A stretch of DNA of 64,000 nt, from contig CAVUSX010000012.1 of NCBI GenBank assembly GCA_963744275.1, forward strand, positions 1 through 64,000, in the 5' to 3' direction. The notes beneath the pieces are model-generated. The model had not been told where the DNA came from. It ran no database searches and worked only from the letters and a program-made list of their open reading frames with translations. Shown piece by piece: positions 39,546-48,735 of this stretch (within the stretch, counting starts at the first letter, position 1; each line of letters opens with the position of its first letter). The translations under genes were made by a program, and so were the position numbers. Source of the stretch: VAZQ01 sp963744275 (GTDB lineage: Bacteria > Pseudomonadota > Alphaproteobacteria > Rhizobiales > Xanthobacteraceae).

Positions 39546-39637
39546 TGTCATGGCCGGGCTTGTCCCGGCCATCTCGCTTAGTTTGGCGCGGCCGTGCGTT
39601 CCTGGCCGGGATTGCCGGGACAAGCCCGGCAATGACA
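39546..39637. repeat. Two-unit REP-like inverted repeat between sdhA and sdhB
   Basis: Unit 1 (39546-39573) is tgtcatggccgggcttgtcc + cggccatc; unit 2 (39610-39637) is its near-complement. Each unit is itself a palindrome, so the region can form two hairpins or one long one. It lies inside the sdh operon between the sdhA stop and the sdhB start and could adjust sdhB expression or message stability. Confidence 0.85.
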
Positions 39638-39657
39638 ACAGAAGTCGCAAAACATGC

Positions 39658-41507
39658 TCAGTACACCCTCGCCTTCGGCTCGATGTAGCTGATGTCGTTG
39701 GTGAGCGTGTAGGCGTGCACCGGGCGGTAGTCGATCTTGACTTTGCCGGCGCGCGTCGAGCCAGGCCAGCGTGTGCTTCATCCAGTTCTTGTCGTCGCGC
39801 TCCGGATGGTCCTCGCGCGCGTGGGCGCCGCGGCTTTCGGTGCGGTTGAGCGCCGAGTTGAGCGTCACCACCGCCTGCACGATCAGATTGTCGAACTCGA
39901 GCGTCTCGATCAGGTCGGAGTTCCAGATCAGCGAGCGGTCGCGACACCTTGACGTCGGCGACCGCGGCATGGGCGTCGTGGATGAGCTTGAGGCCCTCGG
40001 CCAGAACCTCGCCGGTGCGGAACACGGCGCAATTGTTCTGCATCACCTTCTGCATCTTGAGCCGCAGCTGGGCGGTCGGGGTCGCGCCGGCGGCGTGGCG
40101 GAACTTGTCGAGCCGCGACAGCGCGAGGTCGGCGGAATTCTTCGGCAGCTCGGCGTGGCTCTGGCCGGGCTCGATGATCTCGGCGCAGCGCTGCGCGGCC
40201 GCGCGCCCGAACACCACCAGGTCGATCAGCGAGTTGGAGCCCAGCCGGTTGGCGCCGTGCACCGACACGCAGGCGGCCTCGCCGACCGCCATCAGGCCCG
40301 GCACCACGAAGTCGTTGTCGCCGTCCTTCTTGGTCAGCGCCTCGCCGTGATAGTTGGTGGCGATGCCGCCCATATTGTAGTGCACGGTCGGAAGCATCGG
40401 GATCGGCTCGCGCGTCACGTCGACGCCGGCGAAGATGCGCGCCGATTCGGAGATGCCGGGCAGCCGCTCGTGCAGGATCGCCGGATCGAGATGGTCGAGG
40501 TGCAGGAAGATGTGGTCCTTGAGCTTGCCGACGCCGCGGCCTTCGCGGATCTCGATGGTCATGGCGCGCGAGACCACGTCGCGCGAGGCCAGGTCCTTGG
40601 CGGAGGGCGCGTAGCGCTCCATGAAGCGCTCGCCCTCGCTGTTGACCAGATAGGCGCCCTCGCCGCGGGCGCCTTCGGTGATCAGGCAGCCGGCCCCGTA
40701 GATGCCGGTCGGATGGAACTGGACGAACTCCATGTCCTCGAGCGGCAGGCCGGCGCGCAGCACCATGGCGTTGCCGTCGCCGGTGCAGGTATGCGCCGAG
40801 GTGCAGGAGAAATAGGCCCGCCCATAGCCGCCGGTGGCCAGGATGGTCATATGGGCGCGGAAGCGGTGGATGGTGCCGTCGTCCAGGCAGATGGCGACGA
40901 CGCCGCGGCAGCGGCCGTCCTCGTCCATGATCAGGTCGATGGCGAAATATTCGATGAAGAACTCGGCCGAATGCCGCAGCGCCTGGCCGTACATGGTGTG
41001 CAGCATGGCGTGGCCGGTGCGGTCGGCGGCCGCGCAGGTGCGTTGCGCGGTGCCCTTGCCGTAATGGGTGGTCATGCCGCCGAACGGGCGCTGATAGATC
41101 TTGCCCTCCTCGGTGCGCGAGAACGGCACGCCCCAGTGCTCGAGCTCGTAGACCGCGGCCGGCGCATTGCGGCACATATATTCGATGGTGTCCTGGTCGC
41201 CGAGCCAGTCCGAGCCCTTGACGGTGTCGTACATGTGCCAGCGCCAGTCGTCCTCGCCCATATTGCCGAGCGCGGCCGAGATGCCGCCCTGCGCCGCCAC
41301 CGTGTGGGAGCGGGTCGGGAACACCTTGCTGATGCAGGCGGTCTTGAGCCCGGCTTCGCTGCAGCCCACCACGGCGCGCAAACCGGAGCCGCCGGCGCCC
41401 ACCACCAGCACGTCGAAGGTGTGGTCCTCGATCGGATAGGCGCGGCCGTTGAGGCCGGGCGCCGGTGCGCCGCCGTTCTGGGATCCGTGCGCCGGTCCAT
41501 CGGCCAT
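39658..41507 (-). CDS. sdhA: Succinate dehydrogenase flavoprotein subunit; two frameshifts as sequenced
   Basis: SdhA oxidises succinate to fumarate with covalent FAD. It has the N-terminal dinucleotide fold (VLVVGAGGSGLRAVVGCSEA), the FAD-linked His block (PTRSHTVAAQGGISAALGN), substrate-site segments (TEGARGEGAYLVNSEGERF, PTVHYNMGGIATNYHG) and HGANRLGSNSLIDLVVFGRA. The C-terminus switches frame near 39950 (to SLIWNSDLIETLEFDNLI) and again near 39760, ending KARVY at the stop at 39658-39660. Repaired length is about 615 residues, normal. ATG 41507 is 3 bp after the sdhD stop. Confidence 0.95.
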
Positions 41508-41509
41508 GT

Positions 41510-41908
41510 CTAAACTCCGAAAACCCCGAACGAGAGCTTGAGAATGCCATAGGCCGATGCCAGCGCCACGGCGAGCGAGAAGAACGTATTGAGCATGAGC
41601 AGGATGAGCCGGTGCGGCTCGTCATGGACGTAGTCCTCGATGACCACCTGCATCCCGATGCGCATGTGGGTGGTGATCGAGAGAATGAACAGGAGCATGA
41701 TGATGGCGACCAGCGGCGAGCCCAGGGTCTGGGCGGCGAACGCGTGGTTGCGGCCGAGCAGCGACACCAGGATCAGCACGAACGCGATGGTCAGCGGCAC
41801 ATTGGCGACCGCGGTCAGCCGCTGGCGCCAGAAATGCTCGGTGCCGGACTTGGCGGCGCCCAGCCCGCGCACGCGCGCGAGCGGCGTGCTCATTTTTCCG
41901 CCAGCCAT
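41510..41908 (-). CDS. sdhD: Succinate dehydrogenase membrane anchor subunit SdhD
   Basis: This is the hydrophobic anchor of complex II with three TM segments. MSTPLARVRGLGAAKSGTEHFWRQRLTAVANVPL is typical of alphaproteobacterial SdhD; heme/quinone-side residues lie in ITTHMRIGMQVVIEDYVHDE. It starts at an ATG (41908) overlapping the sdhC stop by one base (TGATG) and ends 2 bp before sdhA. An ATG five codons on is an alternative start. Intact, about 132 residues. Confidence 0.93.
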   Translation of the reverse strand: MAGGKMSTPLARVRGLGAAKSGTEHFWRQRLTAVANVPLTIAFVLILVSLLGRNHAFAAQTLGSPLVAIIMLLFILSITTHMRIGMQVVIEDYVHDEPHRLILLMLNTFFSLAVALASAYGILKLSFGVFGV

Positions 41909-42333
41909 CAGTGCGATCCTCCCATGACCAGATAGCCGAACACCCACAGGATCAGGGTCAGGCTGACCGAGCCGACTGCGGTCGCGAGCGAGAGCCATTC
42001 GCGCTCGCTTTCGCTGAAGCCGTGCCCGGTGTCCCAGATCAGGTGCCGGATGCCGCCCAGCATGTGATGCAAGAGCGCCCAGGTATAGCCGAACAGGATG
42101 AGGCGGCCGAAGAACGAGCTCATGAAGGCCGCTACGTTGGAATACGGATTGGGCCCCGCCGCCGCCGCGATCAGCCACCAGGCCACCAGCAAGGTGCCGA
42201 AATAGAGCCCGACCCCGGTGACCCGATGGGCGATCGACATCGCCATCGGCAGCGGCCAGCGGTAGATCGACAGATGCGGCGACAGCGGCCGCTCGACCGG
42301 GGCCTTGGTTTCCGCCATATTGGTTTCCGCCAT
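41908..42333 (-). CDS. sdhC: Succinate dehydrogenase cytochrome b556 subunit SdhC
   Basis: This is the heme b-binding anchor of complex II, about 141 residues with three TM segments. The signatures RPLSPHLSIYRWPLPMAMSIAHRVTG and LHHMLGGIRHLIWDTGHGF are present, including the heme-ligand His. It is the first gene of the leftward sdhCDAB operon. GGAGAG precedes ATG 42333; ATG 42318 is possible. The 273-bp region upstream is shared with the divergent LysR gene. Confidence 0.95.
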   Translation of the reverse strand: MAETNMAETKAPVERPLSPHLSIYRWPLPMAMSIAHRVTGVGLYFGTLLVAWWLIAAAAGPNPYSNVAAFMSSFFGRLILFGYTWALLHHMLGGIRHLIWDTGHGFSESEREWLSLATAVGSVSLTLILWVFGYLVMGGSH

Positions 42334-42606
42334 GTGGCTCTCCGGCTTGCCCTTGCGCTCGTCGCGCCGGCACTTTCGAGGGAGCGCTCAAGAGCACTCG
42401 AGACATATCGCGCGGCGCTGGGCGCCGCGGCATGGGACCGTTCCTAAACAATGTCCGCGCCAGCCGCAATGCACGGGGCAGGCGGGCGCCACCGAAGAAG
42501 GGCCGGCGCCCGCGACCTTCGCGCAAAGCGAATATGCGGTGCCGCAGCCTCGCCCACAATCGGTATTTGGCGTAAGCTCCTTTCGCGAACCGCGAAGGCA
42601 GCCTCC

Positions 42607-43530
42607 ATGCGTTTCGATCTCGCCGATCTCAGCCTGTTCCGCCACGTGGTCGAGGCCGGCAGCATCACGGCCGGCGCCGCGCGCGCCAATCTGGCGCTCG
42701 CCGCCGCCTCCACCCGCATCCGCAACATGGAGGAGGCGCTCGGCGCGGCGCTTCTGGTGCGCGGGCGGCAGGGGATCGCCCCGACCCCGGCCGGCCGCAC
42801 CCTGCTGCAGCATGCGCGCCTGATCCTGCGCCAGGCCGAGCGGCTGCGCGAGGATCTGGGCGCCTATGCGGGCGGGCAGGCCGGCCAGATACGGCTTCTC
42901 TCCAACACCAATGCGCTGACCGAATTCCTGCCCGAGGCGCTGTCCTCGTTCCTGGCCACGCATCCGCAGGTCAGCGTCGATCTCGAGGAGCGCCTGAGCG
43001 ACGAGATCGTCGGGCTGATCGCCGAGGGCGTGGCCGATCTCGGCATCGTGGCGGCGACCGTGGATGCGAGCGCGCTCGAGACCTATCCGTTCCGCAAGGA
43101 CCGTTTCGTGCTGGTGGTGGCGCGCGACCATCCGCTCGCCAAGCGCTCCCGGATCGCGTTCGCCCAGGTGCTGCAGCACGATTTCGTCGGGCTCGACCGG
43201 GCGAGCGCGCTGCAGCGCTTTCTCGCCGACAAGGCGGCGCGCGCGGGCCGCTCGCTGCGCCTGCGGGTGCAGCTGCGCAGCTTCGATTCGGTGTGCCGGC
43301 TGGTCGAGTGCCACGTGGGCATCGGCATCGTGCCGGAGACCACCGCCCGCCGGGTGGCCCGCACCATGGCGATCAAGCGGGTGGCGCTCACCGACCCGTG
43401 GGCGGAGCGCGAGCTCACCATCTGCATCCGCAGCCTGGACGCACTGCCGGCCTACGCGCAGGAGCTGGTGCAACATCTGCGCGCGGATGGATGGAGGGGG
43501 CGCGGTCCGCCGCCAGCGAAGGAACGGTAG
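42607..43530 (+). CDS. LysR-family transcriptional regulator
   Basis: This 307-residue LysR regulator has its N-terminal winged HTH at residues 4-62 (LADLSLFRHVVEAGSITAGA, NLALAAASTRIRNMEEALGA, PTPAGRTLLQHARLIL). The C-terminal effector domain is of periplasmic-binding type (LPEALSSFLATHPQVSVDLEE, GVADLGIVAA, VECHVGIGIVPETTARRV). It is divergent from sdhC. The stop is followed immediately by the next start. Regulation of sdh or of a transport function is possible but not shown. Confidence 0.9.
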   Translation: MRFDLADLSLFRHVVEAGSITAGAARANLALAAASTRIRNMEEALGAALLVRGRQGIAPTPAGRTLLQHARLILRQAERLREDLGAYAGGQAGQIRLLSNTNALTEFLPEALSSFLATHPQVSVDLEERLSDEIVGLIAEGVADLGIVAATVDASALETYPFRKDRFVLVVARDHPLAKRSRIAFAQVLQHDFVGLDRASALQRFLADKAARAGRSLRLRVQLRSFDSVCRLVECHVGIGIVPETTARRVARTMAIKRVALTDPWAERELTICIRSLDALPAYAQELVQHLRADGWRGRGPPPAKER

Positions 43531-43830
43531 ATGAAGAAAAAAACTTCCAAGGGGTTGAAGTCGAAACAGCTGGCGGCGCTCGCGGCGCTGCCCGACGAAG
43601 CGATCGACACGTCGGATGCCGCGGAGATGCTCGACTGGTCGGGCGCCAAGCGTGGACTGTTCTATCGGCCCCTCAAGCAGCAATTGACGCTGCGCGTAGA
43701 TGCCGACGTGATCGCCTGGTTCAAGGCGCAGGCCACCTCGAACGAAGGCTACCAGACGCGCATCAACCGAGCGCTTCGGGAATATGTGCATGGGCATTCG
43801 CGAAGGCGCGGGCAATCCAGGCGGGCTTAG
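43531..43830 (+). CDS. BrnA-family antitoxin-like protein without a BrnT partner
   Basis: This 99-residue protein has the BrnA/DUF4415 C-terminus: KQQLTLRVDADVIAWFKAQ, then EGYQTRINRALREYV, a ribbon-helix-helix DNA-binding fold. BrnA normally follows a brnT toxin gene; here the preceding gene is the LysR regulator, with its stop codon abutting this ATG (43528-43533), and no BrnT-like frame is nearby. It is probably an orphan antitoxin or a repurposed regulator translated with the LysR gene. Confidence 0.75.
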   Translation: MKKKTSKGLKSKQLAALAALPDEAIDTSDAAEMLDWSGAKRGLFYRPLKQQLTLRVDADVIAWFKAQATSNEGYQTRINRALREYVHGHSRRRGQSRRA

Positions 43831-43871
43831 ACGACGACCTTGTTCACCAGTGACAGCCGGAAACCCAACGG

Positions 43872-44171
43872 CTAGCGGCCGTTGCGCGGATGCTTCGTCA
43901 CCGGCCCGCCCGGCCGCCTGGCGCGAATGAGCCTGGCGACCACGAACCCGGCGCCGGAGCACACCACGATGCCGACCGTATAGACGTTGATGGGAACCCA
44001 CTGAGACACCATCGCCACGGCGAGAGCGAGCGCCAGGATGGCGGCGCCGGCCGCGATGAGATCCTCAGGATCAACCCCGATGCTCGATTGCGGCTTGCGT
44101 CCGCTTTTTCCAGGCTTGGCCACAGGTCTGAACGGAATCAGATTGTCGGGCTCGTCGCTGTCGTCCGGCAT
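43872..44171 (-). CDS. Small membrane protein, two TM segments
   Basis: This 100-residue protein starts at ATG 44171 with an excellent GGGGAGGTG site. It has an acidic/proline N-terminus (MPDDSDEPDNLIPFRP), then two hydrophobic stretches (LIAAGAAILALALAVAMVS and YTVGIVVCSGAGFVVARL), and a basic tail. No family recognised. It converges with the BrnA-like gene. Confidence 0.6.
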   Translation of the reverse strand: MPDDSDEPDNLIPFRPVAKPGKSGRKPQSSIGVDPEDLIAAGAAILALALAVAMVSQWVPINVYTVGIVVCSGAGFVVARLIRARRPGGPVTKHPRNGR

Positions 44172-44266
44172 GGATGCACCTCCCCGCGAACCGTAGAGCA
44201 CGCATCGCAAGTGTCCAATACCATGCCGTGATCGTCACCCGAACGGGGCTTCGATCCATCCCGGCC

Positions 44267-45317
44267 TCACTTCGGCACCAGCACCCAATAATCGAGATCG
44301 AGCAGCACGGCCGGGTGGTCGCCCTCGGCGGTCTTGAGCGGGAAATCGGCGCCCGGGTGGTCCTTGGTGGCGACCAGGCGCAGCCGCAGCGCCCCCACGT
44401 CCTCGCGTCCCGGCAGGTCGGCCTTGGCCAGCACCTCCGACCAGGCGAACACGGTCATGCCGGCGAACAGTGGCGACACGTGCCGCCCGCCGTTGATGGC
44501 GGCGATGTGGAACGCATTGGTGAGGCCGTTGAAGGAGAGCGCGCGGGCGAGCGAGATCACATGCCCGCCATAGATCAGGCGGCGGCCGAAGCGGTCCTGG
44601 GCGGCGGCGAATTGATTGAAGTGGATGCGCGCCGTGTTCTGGTAGAGCCGGGTGGCGATCTGGTGCTCGGCCTCCTCCACGGTCACGCCGTCGACGTGGT
44701 CGATCCTCTCCCCGACCGTATAATCGCCGAACCGGAAGGGGCTGCCGGCGAGCGCGAAGTCGTAGTCCGCGGTGTCGATGCGCGGACAGGCGTCGCCCAG
44801 CATGCTCGGCAACAGCGCCTCCGGCAGCCGCGGCACGTGGTCGCCGGGCGCGCGGCGCGTTCTCGTCGCGCTTGCGCACCATGACCCAGCGCACGTATTC
44901 GAGCACCTTGCCGCCATCCTGCTTGTAGCCGGTCGAGCGCACGAACACGATGCCGGTCTTGCGGCTCGAATTCTCCTTCAGGCCGATGACCTCGGAGGCC
45001 GCGTTGAGGGTATCGCCCGGATAGACCGGGGCGAGAAAGCGGCAGGCCGCATAGCCGAGATTGGCGACGGCATTGAGCGAGATGTCCGGCACGGTCTTTC
45101 CGAACACGATGTGGAAGACCAGGAGATCGTCGACCGGCGAGCGCGGATAGCCGATTTTTTGCGCAAAAGCGTCGGAAGATTGCACCGCGAAGCGCGGACC
45201 GAACAGCCCGTTATAGATGGCGACGTCGCCGGCCGTGACGGTGCGCGGGGTCGCATGGGTGATGTGCTGCCCGGTGCGGAAGTCCTCGAAGAAGTTGCCG
45301 GTGCTGGTCTTGGCCAT
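44267..45317 (-). CDS. MaoC-family dehydratase with two hot-dog domains; one frameshift as sequenced
   Basis: This is a predicted enoyl-CoA hydratase-type enzyme of about 350 residues. The first domain reads NFFEDFRTGQHITHATPRTVT, AVANLGYAACRFLAPVYPGDTL, and YVRWVMVRKRDEN. After a one-base slip near 44865 the second domain follows: YTVGERIDHVDGVTVEEAEHQ, TARIHFNQFAAAQDRFGRRLI, YGGHVISLARALSFNGLTNA. Size and two-domain build resemble mesaconyl-CoA hydratases. A CitE-like lyase gene lies 6 kb away, as in mesaconyl/malyl-CoA routes, but that link is inference. Start ATG 45317 (MAKTSTGNF). Confidence 0.82.
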
Positions 45318-45591
45318 GGCCGGGCTCAGACCGGCGCGGACGGCTGGGGGACGGCAGGCGGCGGAAACCGCAGGCCGTGCGGGCCCTTGCTGGGTTCGGC
45401 ACTTTTGCTCATAGGGTCGTATCCTCCGTCCAGTCTGGTATTCGATCTTGGCGGTTCCGGAGCCGTTGCTCGCATCCGCCACCGCGCGGTTGACGTAGCT
45501 TGGTTACCCGTGTTGGTGGCGCGTGACGAGATCGTGAAACCAACGCGCCGGCGGCGTTGTTATATATGGGAAATCTTGCAAGAGCTGGGCC

Positions 45592-46269
45592 ATGACCATC
45601 GAAGCGAGCAGGACCGAAGCGAGCACCGTCCCGGCCCCGGCCATCGGGGCGACCGCAACACCTGTTGCCGGTCCGGTCGGGGCGAGCCGGACGATCCACC
45701 CGTTATGGGTGCGGGTGACCCACTGGGTCAATGCGCTCGCCATGCTGATGATGATCGGCTCGGGCTGGCAGATTTATGACGCCTCGCCGCTGTTTCCCTT
45801 CGGTTTTCCTTCCGTGATCACGCTCGGCGAGTGGCTCGCGGGCGCGCTGTTGTGGCACTTCGCCGCCATGTGGCTCCTGGTGGTCAATGGCATCATCTAT
45901 GTGGGGCTGGGGCTGTGGACCGGCCGCTTCGCCCGCAAGCTGTTGCCGATACATCCGGGCGACGTGATCAGCGACGCGCGCGCGGCGCTCACCGGCCATC
46001 TCTCGCACGCTGATCTGTCGGTCTACAACGCGGTGCAAAAGCTTCTATATACGGGGGTGATCCTGTGCGGGATCCTGATCGTGCTGTCAGGCCTCTCGAT
46101 CTGGAAGCCGGTGCAATTGCGCGAGCTGTCCATTCTGTTCGGCGGCTACGACGCGGCACGCTACGTGCACTTCTTCGCCATGGCGGCGATCGTGAGCTTC
46201 ATCGCGATCCACACGGTGATGGCGTTCCTGGTGCCCAAGAGCCTGCGCGCCATGGTGACCGGGCGCTGA
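45592..46269 (+). CDS. Cytochrome b561-type membrane subunit paired with an MsrP-like reductase
   Basis: This is a 225-residue integral cytochrome b with about four to five TM segments. Heme-ligand candidates are the His residues in RVTHWVNALAMLMMIGSGWQIYD, LLWHFAAMWLLVVNG, VQKLLYTGVILCGILIVLSGL and FFAMAAIVSFIAIHTVMAFLV. It is 18 bp upstream of the molybdopterin enzyme gene. It most likely passes quinol electrons to that periplasmic enzyme. It is longer than E. coli MsrQ and of a different cytochrome b/b6 family, so the gene symbol is withheld. Confidence 0.85.
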   Translation: MTIEASRTEASTVPAPAIGATATPVAGPVGASRTIHPLWVRVTHWVNALAMLMMIGSGWQIYDASPLFPFGFPSVITLGEWLAGALLWHFAAMWLLVVNGIIYVGLGLWTGRFARKLLPIHPGDVISDARAALTGHLSHADLSVYNAVQKLLYTGVILCGILIVLSGLSIWKPVQLRELSILFGGYDAARYVHFFAMAAIVSFIAIHTVMAFLVPKSLRAMVTGR

Positions 46270-46287
46270 GCCACGAGGAGGAATCCG

Positions 46288-47079
46288 ATGTTTGGAGTCC
46301 GCAAATCCAAGATCCGCACCCGCATCCCGGGCGTCGATCCGCAGCTCCTGATCCGCGATGCCGCCAAGCTGTTGCCCGATCCGACCCGGCGCCTGTTGCT
46401 GCGCGGCGGCGCCAGCCTGGGGGCGCTCGCGTTCCTGTCCGGCTGCGACATCGTGAACGAAACGGATGCCGAGAACGTGCTTGAGAAGGTGTCCTACTTC
46501 AACGACCGGGTGCAGGGCTGGCTGTTCAATCCCAATCGCCTCGCCCCGACCTATCCGGACAGCATGGTGACGCGGCCGTTCCCGTTCAACGCCTATTATC
46601 CGGAGGACGAGGCGCCCGAGGTCGACAAGGACGACTATGCGTTCGAGGTCGGCGGCCTGGTCGACGACAAGAAGACCTGGACGCTCGACGAGCTCTACGC
46701 GCTGCCGCAGGAGACCCAGATCACCCGCCACATCTGCGTCGAGGGCTGGAGCGCGATCGGCAAATGGACCGGCACGCCGCTGCGCGAGTTCATGCGCCGG
46801 GTGGGCGCCGATACGCGCGCCAAATATGTCTGGTTCCGCTGCGCCGAGGGCTATTCCACCTCGATCGACATGGCGACCGCGCTGCATCCGCAGACCCAGA
46901 TGACATTCCGTTTCGACGGCGAGATCCTGTCGCGCAAGTACGGCTTCCCCATGAAGGTGCGCATTCCCACCAAGCTCGGCTTCAAGAACCCCAAATACGT
47001 GATGGAGATGGCGGTCACCGACAAATATCTCGGCGGCTACTGGGAGGACATGGGCTACAACTGGTTCAGCGGCAGCTGA
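46288..47079 (+). CDS. Molybdopterin-dependent oxidoreductase (MsrP/YedY-like, sulfite-oxidase fold)
   Basis: This is a periplasmic Mo enzyme of about 263 residues. A long N-terminal leader with twin arginines (PDPTRRLLLRGGASLGALAFLSGC) directs export. The Mo-coordinating Cys lies in ITRHICVEGWSAIGKWTGTPL, followed by WFRCAEGYSTSIDM and GFPMKVRIPTKLGFKNPKYV. GAGGAGGAAT precedes the ATG. With the cytochrome b gene just upstream it forms a two-gene electron-transfer unit. The substrate could be methionine sulfoxide or another oxidised compound. Intact. Confidence 0.88.
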   Translation: MFGVRKSKIRTRIPGVDPQLLIRDAAKLLPDPTRRLLLRGGASLGALAFLSGCDIVNETDAENVLEKVSYFNDRVQGWLFNPNRLAPTYPDSMVTRPFPFNAYYPEDEAPEVDKDDYAFEVGGLVDDKKTWTLDELYALPQETQITRHICVEGWSAIGKWTGTPLREFMRRVGADTRAKYVWFRCAEGYSTSIDMATALHPQTQMTFRFDGEILSRKYGFPMKVRIPTKLGFKNPKYVMEMAVTDKYLGGYWEDMGYNWFSGS

Positions 47080-47087
47080 GGACCGTC

Positions 47088-47201
47088 GTAGCCCGCAGCC
47101 CGCATGGAGCCAACGGGTCGGCGCGCAGCGCCGCCCGATGATAAACTCCGCGTAATGCGGGAGCGGCGTTCCCGCATTGCGCTTCGCTCCATGCGGGCTA
47201 C
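47088..47201. repeat. Imperfect inverted repeat (gtagcccgcatggagc type)
   Basis: gtagcccgca(gcccgca)tggagc at 47088-47110 and gctccatgcgggctac at 47186-47201 are complementary apart from a 7-bp internal duplication in the left arm. The repeat fills most of the 127-bp gap between the convergent MsrP-like and NDH-2 genes and may act as a two-way terminator. Confidence 0.75.
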
Positions 47202-47206
47202 AGGAC

Positions 47207-48472
47207 TCACATCTTCTCCTGCGGCGGCACGCGCGTAATCAGCCGGGCGCCGCGCTGGAAGGTGGCGTAATCCCACAGCCAGGTGAACGCCACCACGAAG
47301 CGGTCCCTGATCTCGATCAGGAAGAAGATGTGGACGACGCTCCAGAACAGCCAGCCGAGGAAGCCGCGCAGCTCCAGGGCGCCGAGCTTCACCACCGCGG
47401 CGCGCCGCCCGATGGTGGCGAGATCGCCCTGATGGCGATAGCGGAACGGCTCCGGTAGCGGCGCGCCGGCGATCCGCGCCGCGATCAGCCGCCCCACATA
47501 GCGTCCCATCTGCTTGGCGGCCGGCGCGATGCCCGGGATCGCGCGTCCGGCCGGGTCGATCGCGGCGGCGGTATCGCCGATCGCGAAGATTTCCGGATGG
47601 CCGCTCACCGACAGATCGGGGCCGACCTTCACCCGCCCGGCGCGGTCATGCTCGGCGTCGAGCCAGCGCGCCGCCGGCGAGGCGACCACGCCGGCCGCCC
47701 AGATGACGGTGGCGGCATCGATGCGGCCGTTCTCCAGATCGACGCCGCCCGCATCGCAACCGACCACACGCGTCGACGTCATCACCTCGACGCCCTTTTG
47801 GGCGAGCGTCGCGCGCACGTAATCCGACAGGTTGGCGGGCAGCGTCGGCATCACCCGCGGCCCAGCCTCGATCAGGACGATGCGCGAGGCCTTGGGGTCG
47901 ATGCGGCGAAAGTCCATAGCCAAGGTCTGGCGGGCGACCTCCGCGATGGCGCCCGCCATCTCGACCCCGGTCGCGCCCGCGCCGACGATCACGAAGGTCA
48001 GCTGGCGCGCCCGCTCGGCCGCCGCGCCGGTCAGCTCGGCGCGCTCGAAGGCGATCAGGATCCGGCGGCGGATGCGGGTCGCATCCTCGATGCGCTTCAA
48101 GCCCGGCGCCGCCTCGGCCCATTCGTCGTGACCGAAATAGGAATGGGTCGCGCCGGTGGCGAGCACCAGGAAATCATAGGGAACGCTGATCGAATCCGTG
48201 TGCACGATGCGTTTGCCGGTGTCGACGCCGCGGATCTCGGCCATCAGCACGGTGGCATTTTGTTGCTTGCGCAGGATGCGCCGGATCGGCCAGGCCACGT
48301 CGGCCGGCGACAGCGCCGCGGTCGCCACCTGGTAGAGCAGGGGCTGGAAGCAATGATGGTTCTGCTGGTCGATGACGATCACATCGGCGGCCGCGGCGCG
48401 CAGCGCCTTGGCGGCTTCGAGCCCGCCGAAGCCGGCGCCGGCGATCACCACCCTCGGACGCTGCTGCGGCAT
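47207..48472 (-). CDS. Type II NADH dehydrogenase-like FAD-dependent oxidoreductase
   Basis: This is a 421-residue NDH-2 family protein, expected to pass electrons from NADH to quinone at the inner membrane without proton pumping. It has an FAD fold (RVVIAGAGFGGLEAAKALRA), the conserved HHCFQPLLYQVATAALSPADVA block, a second dinucleotide fold (LTFVIVGAGATGVEMAGAIAE) and IFAIGDTAAAIDPAG. A C-terminal membrane helix (GFLGWLFWSVVHIFFLIEI) fits membrane docking. GAGGAG precedes ATG 48472. Intact. Confidence 0.9.
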   Translation of the reverse strand: MPQQRPRVVIAGAGFGGLEAAKALRAAAADVIVIDQQNHHCFQPLLYQVATAALSPADVAWPIRRILRKQQNATVLMAEIRGVDTGKRIVHTDSISVPYDFLVLATGATHSYFGHDEWAEAAPGLKRIEDATRIRRRILIAFERAELTGAAAERARQLTFVIVGAGATGVEMAGAIAEVARQTLAMDFRRIDPKASRIVLIEAGPRVMPTLPANLSDYVRATLAQKGVEVMTSTRVVGCDAGGVDLENGRIDAATVIWAAGVVASPAARWLDAEHDRAGRVKVGPDLSVSGHPEIFAIGDTAAAIDPAGRAIPGIAPAAKQMGRYVGRLIAARIAGAPLPEPFRYRHQGDLATIGRRAAVVKLGALELRGFLGWLFWSVVHIFFLIEIRDRFVVAFTWLWDYATFQRGARLITRVPPQEKM

Positions 48473-48558
48473 GGGGCTTCTCCTCGGTTGGAGGCGATCC
48501 TGCTCTCGCTTAGCTGATGTAATGCGGCGGCCCCACGCCGCCAGCCGTGAATCCCCGT

Positions 48559-48668
48559 CGTAGGGGCGCCCCATAGCCCGTCGAAGACGGGCGTTAACGC
48601 CCTGGTGGCGGGCGCTCGCGCGGACGGCAGGGCGGCCACGAGGGCCGCCCCAAGGGCCGCCCCTACGC
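48559..48668. repeat. Inverted repeat (cgtaggggcg ... cgcccctacg)
   Basis: cgtaggggcg at the left and its complement at the right enclose GC-rich inner dyads (gcccgtcgaagacgggcg; ggcggccacgagggccgcc). It lies between the divergent NDH-2 and leuB genes, an extragenic palindrome of chromosomal type. Confidence 0.65.
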
Positions 48669-48735
48669 GCCTTGCCATTCCTTTTCCTGCCCGTTAGCAA
48701 TCCGCCCCGGTTCTCACTCGAACGAGGCAACGCGT

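Noticed and set aside
39771..41513. 580-codon plus-strand frame opposite sdhA
   Set aside because: It is an antisense shadow; the minus strand encodes unmistakable SdhA motifs.
42388..44001. 537-codon minus-strand frame opposite the LysR and BrnA-like genes
   Set aside because: Arg/His/Gln-rich shadow with no domain; the plus strand has clear LysR and RHH signatures.
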